Below are positions 41,316-45,725 of a DNA stretch of 45,725 nucleotides, in pieces. The stretch is from an uncultured Hyphomicrobiales bacterium (GTDB taxonomy: Bacteria > Pseudomonadota > Alphaproteobacteria > Rhizobiales > Xanthobacteraceae), in contig CAIRGJ010000050.1 in assembly GCA_903878085.1 (NCBI GenBank), forward strand, positions 1 to 45,725. The letters are read 5' to 3'. Within the stretch, counting starts at the first letter, position 1. Every line of letters starts with the position of its first letter. The notes beneath the pieces were generated by a model. The model was not told the DNA's origin. It ran no database searches and saw only the letters and a program-made list of their open reading frames with translations. Position numbers and translations under genes: made by a program.

Positions 41316-42044
41316 ATGAGTTCAAAACAGACGCTGGGGAAACTCAGCCCCGACGCCATCGGCATGCTCGACCTGCCGGTCATTCCCGCCGATATCATCG
41401 AAGGCTATCGGACGCTGCCCGATCTCACCGGCATGGCGTCGGATGCGATGGACGAACTCGGCATCGTCGGCGTCATTCTGGCGTCGGTGCTCAGACCGGT
41501 CGATCCCACGGCGCGGCTGGTCGGGCGCGCACTCACGGTGAAAAACATCGCGCCCTCGCACAGCGTTCCCGAAGCGGTCGCCACCGGCGTCTCGGGCCTG
41601 GGTGAAATCGAAGCGCATAATCTCGCCGAGCCGGGCGACGTGCTGGTGATCCAGGGCGTCGATCAGGTGTCCAATCTCGGCGGCGTGTCCGCCACCATCG
41701 GCCACCGCCAGGGTCAGATCGGCGCCATCATCGACGGCGGCGCGCGCGACGTCGATCAGTCGCGCGACATCGGCTATGGCATCTGGTCGCGCAGCGTCAG
41801 CCCGATCACCGGCAAGTGGCGCGTGCAGACGGTGGCGGTCAACAAGCCGGTCACGATCTGCGGTATCGCCGTCAATCCCGGCGATCTGGTGCTGGCGGAC
41901 GAGGTCGGCGTCTGCTTCATTCCGCGCGAACGCGCCGCCGAAGTCCTCGAGCGCACGCAGCGCAACGCCGCCGCCGAGGCAATCCGCGTGGCCAAGATCG
42001 CCGCCGGTGCGCCGGTCAGCGAGTTGATGCCGAAGAAAAAGTAA
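41316..42044 (+). CDS. RraA-like protein (HMG/CHA aldolase family)
   Basis: A 242-residue protein of the RraA-like fold. Typical segments are LVGRALTVKN, EPGDVLVIQG, the metal/substrate motif IGAIIDGGARDVDQ and VNPGDLVLADEVGVCFIP. The family includes RNase E regulators and class II HMG/oxaloacetate aldolases; the Asp of GGARD is typical of the aldolase branch. GGAG stands about 10 bases before the ATG. The gene is 21 bases after the alpha/beta hydrolase gene, so co-transcription is possible. A Bug/TctC-type solute receptor lies convergently downstream; such receptors often serve carboxylate catabolism, which fits an aldolase role, though this is inference. Confidence 0.88.
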   Translation: MSSKQTLGKLSPDAIGMLDLPVIPADIIEGYRTLPDLTGMASDAMDELGIVGVILASVLRPVDPTARLVGRALTVKNIAPSHSVPEAVATGVSGLGEIEAHNLAEPGDVLVIQGVDQVSNLGGVSATIGHRQGQIGAIIDGGARDVDQSRDIGYGIWSRSVSPITGKWRVQTVAVNKPVTICGIAVNPGDLVLADEVGVCFIPRERAAEVLERTQRNAAAEAIRVAKIAAGAPVSELMPKKK

Positions 42045-42046
42045 TT

Positions 42047-42097
42047 TCCCCTCCCCCGCGAGCACTTGCGAGTGTGGGGAGGGGTTAGGGGTGGGGG
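42047..42097. repeat. GC-rich extragenic repeat, copy 3
   Basis: Same form as the copies at 28931 and 30790: CCCCTCCCCCGCGAGCAC, TTGCGAGTG, GGGGAGGGG and a tail ending GGGGTGGGGG. It begins three bases after the RraA-like stop. The tail GGGGTGGGGG (42088-42097) is perfectly complementary to CCCCCACCCC at 42119-42128 in the next repeat. Confidence 0.88.
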
Positions 42098-42115
42098 AAT
42101 ATTTTTTGCTGAACA

Positions 42116-42187
42116 GCGCCCCCACCCCGGTTCACATCGCTGACGCGATGCGAACCGACCCTCCCCACGGCTTCGCCGGGGGAGGGT
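42116..42187. repeat. GC-rich extragenic repeat, variant copy 4 with two hairpins
   Basis: Contains CCCCCACCCC, a hairpin made of GGTTC(A)CATCGC...GCGATGCGAACC, and CCCTCCCC...GGGGGAGGG around CGGCTTCGCC. Together with copy 3 it forms a large inverted structure between two convergent genes, suited to a bidirectional transcript end. Confidence 0.8.
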
Positions 42188-42190
42188 AAA

Positions 42191-43135
42191 TTACTCCGCC
42201 GTAATGCCGAGCTTCTTGATGGTGTCTTGCCAGTACGGGAATTCCTTCGCCAGCCGCGTCTTGAAGGCCGCGCTGCCGAGCGTGTCGTGCATGCCATTGG
42301 CGACGAAGCGCTCCTTGACCGCCGGCAGGTCGACCACCTTGAACAACGCCTTTTCCAATTTTTCCTGAACGTCCTTCGGCGTTCCGGCCGGCAGGAAGAT
42401 TCCGTACCAGTTTTCCATCACGACATCGGGCAGGCCCAACTCGGCGGTCGTCGGAATCTCCGGCAACAGCGGCGAACGCGCAGGCCCGAACAACGCCACC
42501 GCCTTGATCGAGTTGGCTTTGATCATCGGCAGCAGCACCGGCATATCCGCGTTCAGCATATCGACGTGGCCGCCGAGCAGGTCGTTGAGAGCGGGCGCCG
42601 CGCCGCGATAGGGCACATGCGAGATCTTCAAACCGGTGGCGGCGTTGAGCAATTCGCCGGCGATGTTCATCGTCGTGCCGGGGCCGGCGGAACCGTAGGT
42701 CATCTTCTGGCCGGACTTGGCCTTGTCGATCAATTCTTTCAGCGACGATACGCCAAGCTTGGGACTGACCACCAGCAGCGTCGACACCGAGCCGACCAGC
42801 ATCACCGGCTCAAAACCTTTGACCGGATCGTAGCCGCCCGGCGGCTTCAAGACCGGGCTGATGACCTGCGAGCCGAGACTGGCCAGCAACAGGGTGCGGC
42901 CGTCAGGCGCCGCGCGTGCGACGGTTTCGGAGCCGAGCGCGCCACCGGCGCCGCCTTTGTTTTCGACGATGACATCGGCGTTGAGCTGCGGACCCAGTTC
43001 ATGCGCCAGCACGCGCGCCAGTTGATCGACCGGCCCGCCGGCCGCGAACGGCACCACGATCTTGACGGTCTCGGCGAAAACCGGGGTCACGAGCAGCAGC
43101 GACGCCGCGCACAGTGCAATTGTCACGCGCTTCAT
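42191..43135 (-). CDS. Bug/TctC-family tripartite tricarboxylate transporter substrate-binding protein
   Basis: A 314-residue periplasmic binding protein with a signal peptide (ALCAASLLLVTPVFA). The Bug family signature is clear: KIVVPFAAGGPVDQLARVLA near the start, VENKGGAGGALGSETVARAA, KMTYGSAGPGTTMNIAGELL and HVPYRGAAPALNDLLGGHVD. These receptors capture carboxylates or other small organic molecules. The membrane partners TctA and TctB are not in the window; orphan Bug receptors are common in beta- and alphaproteobacteria. GGGGAAA precedes the ATG. The ligand cannot be read from sequence. Confidence 0.93.
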   Translation of the reverse strand: MKRVTIALCAASLLLVTPVFAETVKIVVPFAAGGPVDQLARVLAHELGPQLNADVIVENKGGAGGALGSETVARAAPDGRTLLLASLGSQVISPVLKPPGGYDPVKGFEPVMLVGSVSTLLVVSPKLGVSSLKELIDKAKSGQKMTYGSAGPGTTMNIAGELLNAATGLKISHVPYRGAAPALNDLLGGHVDMLNADMPVLLPMIKANSIKAVALFGPARSPLLPEIPTTAELGLPDVVMENWYGIFLPAGTPKDVQEKLEKALFKVVDLPAVKERFVANGMHDTLGSAAFKTRLAKEFPYWQDTIKKLGITAE

Positions 43136-43194
43136 GGTGTTTCCCCTTTATCGTTTTTTGAAAGTATAGACGCGCGCCGTCAGCAAACGAAAGG

Positions 43195-43827
43195 CTACTT
43201 CTCACACAGCCGGCGCGGGCCGGAGCTTGGATTAAATGTGCAATCGGATTCGCGGAACGAGCGATAGGCCGCGGCGCAGGCGCTGACGTTGCAGCGCACG
43301 GGCGAAGCCGCAGCGGGCTCCGGTGCGGCGATCGAGCCAGGCTCGGGCGCGACGATCGATGCCGGCTGCTCGGCGGCAGGCGCGGGCGGCACGGCGGGCG
43401 GCGGCGCAGCGAGTGGTGCCGCCGCAGCAGGCGCCTCCTTGGCGTATTTGGCGGGATCGCCCTTGGTGCACAACTGGCGCGGACCGACACTGGGGTTAAA
43501 GGTGCAATCCGATTCCCGGAATGAACGATAGGCGGCGGCGCAGGCCTCGATGTCGCATTTCGGCTTGGGCGCGGCGACGATCGGCGGCGGCGCGGGCGCG
43601 GTTTCGACACGCGGGGCCGCAGCGACTGTCGCGGGTGCGGGAACCGGACTGGCCGGCGGCGGGCTGACCGGCTGCGCCACGCGCGGCGGGGGTGGCGGCG
43701 GCGGCGGCACGAACACGACGTTCTTGGCGTCCGGCATCGGCGGCATCGGCGCCGACATCCAGTCCAGCCCGAACACCACGCTGGCCACGGCCACCAGCAG
43801 AACGCAGCAATAGAAAGCAAAACGCAT
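43195..43827 (-). CDS. Secreted proline-rich protein with two BA14K-like cysteine modules
   Basis: A 210-residue protein with an N-terminal hydrophobic export/anchor segment, then Pro-rich linkers including a run of eight prolines. Two copies of a 30-residue module follow (residues 91-120 and 179-208), each with four cysteines in the spacing C-x4-C-x11-C-x11-C; the two differ at only five positions. Each contains AAYRSFRESDCTF, matching the BA14K family of Brucella and relatives, in which YRSF-x-x-x-D-x-TF-x-P is typical. BA14K is a small secreted or surface antigen of unknown role. Disulfide formation in the periplasm is likely. It is the first of its kind in this window and stands alone between TctC and the DUF3365 gene. 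Confidence 0.8.
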   Translation of the reverse strand: MRFAFYCCVLLVAVASVVFGLDWMSAPMPPMPDAKNVVFVPPPPPPPPRVAQPVSPPPASPVPAPATVAAAPRVETAPAPPPIVAAPKPKCDIEACAAAYRSFRESDCTFNPSVGPRQLCTKGDPAKYAKEAPAAAAPLAAPPPAVPPAPAAEQPASIVAPEPGSIAAPEPAAASPVRCNVSACAAAYRSFRESDCTFNPSSGPRRLCEK

Positions 43828-43929
43828 CAGGGGCCCTTGAAGATTGCGCCGCGTCGTACCGGCCGGCGGAATAATAGGCCCGATCGCCCAGCGCGGCCAG
43901 TCGCGCGTCGCTGCCCCTGCTGGCGAAGC

Positions 43930-44715
43930 CTAGCGATACAGCGTGATGCTGATGACGCCGCCGAGGTCGCCGACTTTGGCGCCTTCCTTCGGATAGCCGG
44001 TGATGTCGATCTCGCCCGCCGGCGAGCCGTGACAGCTCAGGCACGTCGCACCGTAATATTCCGGCATCGCGGTGCGGTAGGCGTCCTTGCCCTTGCTCTT
44101 GGCAAGTTCGGAAAAGCTCTGATCCTTTGGCCAGGTCGCCAACATCAGTTTGTCGTTGATCACCGCACCTTCCCAGTCGTCGGCGCGTGCCTTGGGATTG
44201 CGCACCAGTTTGGGCGGCGCGGTCACCTTCATTTCCGCCAGGCCTACGGCGCGGCGGCCGAATGCTTCGCTGACCTGCCGCCCGAACACCGCCGGGATGA
44301 AACCTTTGAAGCCGACGCCCTGCCGGTTGATGGTCTGCTGATGACCGTCGAGCACTTCGACGATGGCGTCCATCTCCAGGCGCAACAGTTTGCCGTGCAG
44401 CGAATTGGGCTCGATCGAGGCCGGATCGATGCCAGAGGTCTCGCGGTAGATTTTTACCGCTTCCGCCACCACGGTCTTGCCATCGAGGCCTTTGTCACCA
44501 AGCTTGGAATCGTTGATCTTGTCCTGGTTGCGCGAAATCACGGTGCGGCCGGCGCGCAACATGGTGGCGAGGCTTTTCGCGATCAGCGCATCGTCTCCTG
44601 CTTCCAGGCTGGTGGCCGCATGAGCACCCACGAAGACCGCGGTCGCGGCGGAAAGGCCGATACAGAGTGCCGTAGCGATTGCGGCGGTCCATTTTCCGGA
44701 CTTGGTATCGAACAT
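43930..44715 (-). CDS. DUF3365 (Tll0287-like) haem-binding protein
   Basis: A 261-residue protein with an N-terminal membrane or signal segment (about residues 10-35). The body is the DUF3365/Tll0287-like domain, found in sensor proteins and as a separate c-type haem protein; the haem-attachment motif CLSCH lies near residue 225 in GATCLSCHGSPAG. The gene lies 33 bases downstream of a chemotaxis receptor gene on the same strand, so it is probably co-transcribed. In other bacteria this domain is part of chemoreceptors or kinases and senses redox state or gases. Here it is encoded as a partner protein, presumably periplasmic, that could feed a signal to the receptor; this is inference. Confidence 0.85.
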   Translation of the reverse strand: MFDTKSGKWTAAIATALCIGLSAATAVFVGAHAATSLEAGDDALIAKSLATMLRAGRTVISRNQDKINDSKLGDKGLDGKTVVAEAVKIYRETSGIDPASIEPNSLHGKLLRLEMDAIVEVLDGHQQTINRQGVGFKGFIPAVFGRQVSEAFGRRAVGLAEMKVTAPPKLVRNPKARADDWEGAVINDKLMLATWPKDQSFSELAKSKGKDAYRTAMPEYYGATCLSCHGSPAGEIDITGYPKEGAKVGDLGGVISITLYR

Positions 44716-44748
44716 GGTTCATCGCCCCTTTTGGAATGCCGCGAGCGG

Positions 44749-45723
44749 TCAGGCCGCGGTCACGCGGCTCAAGAATGTTTCGACGGCGTTTTCCAGCGTG
44801 CTGGCCTGCGCCGAGAAGGCTTGCGAGGTTTCATGGACCGCGGCGGCGGAACGGTTGGTACCGTCGATCGCCTGCGTCACAATATTCATCTTGCCGGCGA
44901 GGTCTCTGGCTCCGGCGGCCGCTTCCTGAACATTACGCGCGATCATCTGCGTCGATGACGTCTGCTCCTCGACCGCGCCGGCAATCGCCGCCGTCAGGCC
45001 GCTGATATCGCCCATCACGCCGTCGATCGATTGAATGGCGGCAACGGTCTGTTTGGTCAGATCCTGGATCGAGCCGATCTGCTCGGCAATTTCCTCGGTG
45101 GCCTTGGCGGTCTGCGCCGCAAGCGCCTTGACCTCCATCGCCACCACGGCGAAACCGCGCCCCGCGTCGCCGGCGCGCGCCGCTTCGATGGTGGCGTTGA
45201 GCGCCAGTAGATTGGTCTGCGCCGCGATCGCCTGAATGAGCTTGACGACGTCGCCGATGCGTGTCGCGCCGCTCGCCAGCCTGTTGACGAGCTGGTCGGT
45301 CGAGCGCGCCGTCTCGGTGGCGCGCTGCGCGATGGCGTGCGCCCGCTTGGTCTTCTCATTGATGCCGTAAATCGAGGCGCCGAGCTCGTCGGTGGCGCCG
45401 GCCATCGTGCGCACATTGGTCGAAGTCGCCTCCGACGACAACAATACGGCTCGGGCCTGCTGGTCGGCATCGCGCGCCATGTTGGTCAGCCCGCGCGCGG
45501 TTTCTTCCATCAGCGACACGTTATCGGTCACTGAGCCGATCACGTTGGTCACGGTGGTGCGGAAGTCGGCGATAATCTGTTCGATATGACTGCCGCGCTC
45601 GCGTTGCATTTTCTGCTCAAGACGCTCGCGATCCGACAGTCCGCGGCGTTCGATCTCGCTGGCGCGGAACACCTGCAGCGAGCGCGCCATGTCGCCGATT
45701 TCGTCCTGCTCCGCGCCAGACGG
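44749..45723 (-). CDS. Methyl-accepting chemotaxis protein, 5' end outside the window (partial)
   Basis: The window holds the last 324 codons; the gene continues past the right edge. The visible part starts in the end of a HAMP domain ([14 protein letters not shown]) and contains the long cytoplasmic coiled coil with the signalling hairpin tip, including [16 protein letters not shown] and [13 protein letters not shown], where the CheA/CheW-binding region lies. The C-terminus ([20 protein letters not shown]) lacks an NWETF-type tether for CheR/CheB. The membrane and sensing parts are out of view. The next gene downstream, 33 bases on, encodes the DUF3365 haem protein. Confidence 0.95.
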   Translation of the reverse strand, partial: PSGAEQDEIGDMARSLQVFRASEIERRGLSDRERLEQKMQRERGSHIEQIIADFRTTVTNVIGSVTDNVSLMEETARGLTNMARDADQQARAVLLSSEATSTNVRTMAGATDELGASIYGINEKTKRAHAIAQRATETARSTDQLVNRLASGATRIGDVVKLIQAIAAQTNLLALNATIEAARAGDAGRGFAVVAMEVKALAAQTAKATEEIAEQIGSIQDLTKQTVAAIQSIDGVMGDISGLTAAIAGAVEEQTSSTQMIARNVQEAAAGARDLAGKMNIVTQAIDGTNRSAAAVHETSQAFSAQASTLENAVETFLSRVTAA

Positions 45724-45725
45724 CA

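Overview
The window looks like chromosomal DNA of an alphaproteobacterium of the order Hyphomicrobiales (Bradyrhizobium/Rhodoplanes/Pseudolabrys-like). The grounds are the high-GC coding style, the rplU-rpmA-GNAT-obgE neighbourhood, a BA14K-type protein, Bug/TctC, DoxX and DUF3365 genes, and extragenic palindromes of a kind common in that order. The genus is inferred; no rRNA or other decisive marker is present. The window splits into an accessory left half (1 to about 25.8 kb), rich in surface-glycan genes and debris, and an orderly core-like right half (about 25.9 to 45.7 kb). A tRNA-Ser(CGA) gene lies exactly at the boundary.

Left half. 1-1.3 kb is a graveyard: the end of an FG-GAP protein, a frameshifted YVTN beta-propeller gene, and pieces of IS630- and IS3-type transposases joined into one open frame. 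1.47-3.8 kb holds an MBOAT acyltransferase with an overlapping SGNH-like partner, probably for glycan O-acylation. 4.6-14.9 kb is the main system: a nucleotide-activated heptose locus of two convergent transcripts. The forward transcript carries GmhA and a GmhB phosphatase fused to a transaldolase. The reverse transcript carries ten-kilobase-scale, mostly overlapping genes: a zinc-ribbon/methyltransferase-GT2 fusion, a flippase-like membrane protein, an epimerase, a nucleotide-sugar dehydrogenase whose catalytic Cys is Thr, an SDR, a Gfo/Idh oxidoreductase, HddA and HddC. Together GmhA, HddA, GmhB and HddC form the complete route from sedoheptulose 7-phosphate to GDP-D-glycero-D-manno-heptose, and the other enzymes suggest further tailoring into an unusual sugar.

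15-22.6 kb is a decay zone. An intact 719-residue membrane protein of unknown function faces a wrecked inverted paralogue, with a methyltransferase between them, followed by an IS66 remnant. 22.7-25.8 kb is a type I secretion ABC transporter and its membrane-fusion partner, with no recognisable substrate beside them.

Right half. A KdpD-like kinase and KdpE-like regulator (no Kdp pump here), DoxX, rplU-rpmA with a possible attenuator and a palindromic repeat in the spacer, a GNAT acetyltransferase, an EamA transporter, a cupin plus four-module rhodanese pair, a reverse operon of metallophosphoesterase, cupredoxin, ECF sigma factor and anti-sigma factor, obgE, glutathione-dependent formaldehyde dehydrogenase, a lytic transglycosylase, an alpha/beta hydrolase, an RraA-like protein, a Bug/TctC binding protein, a duplicated BA14K-like protein, a DUF3365 haem protein and the end of a chemotaxis receptor. 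Three families of short palindromic repeats occupy the intergenic spaces.

All assignments come from reading the sequence and recalled family motifs; no database search was run.
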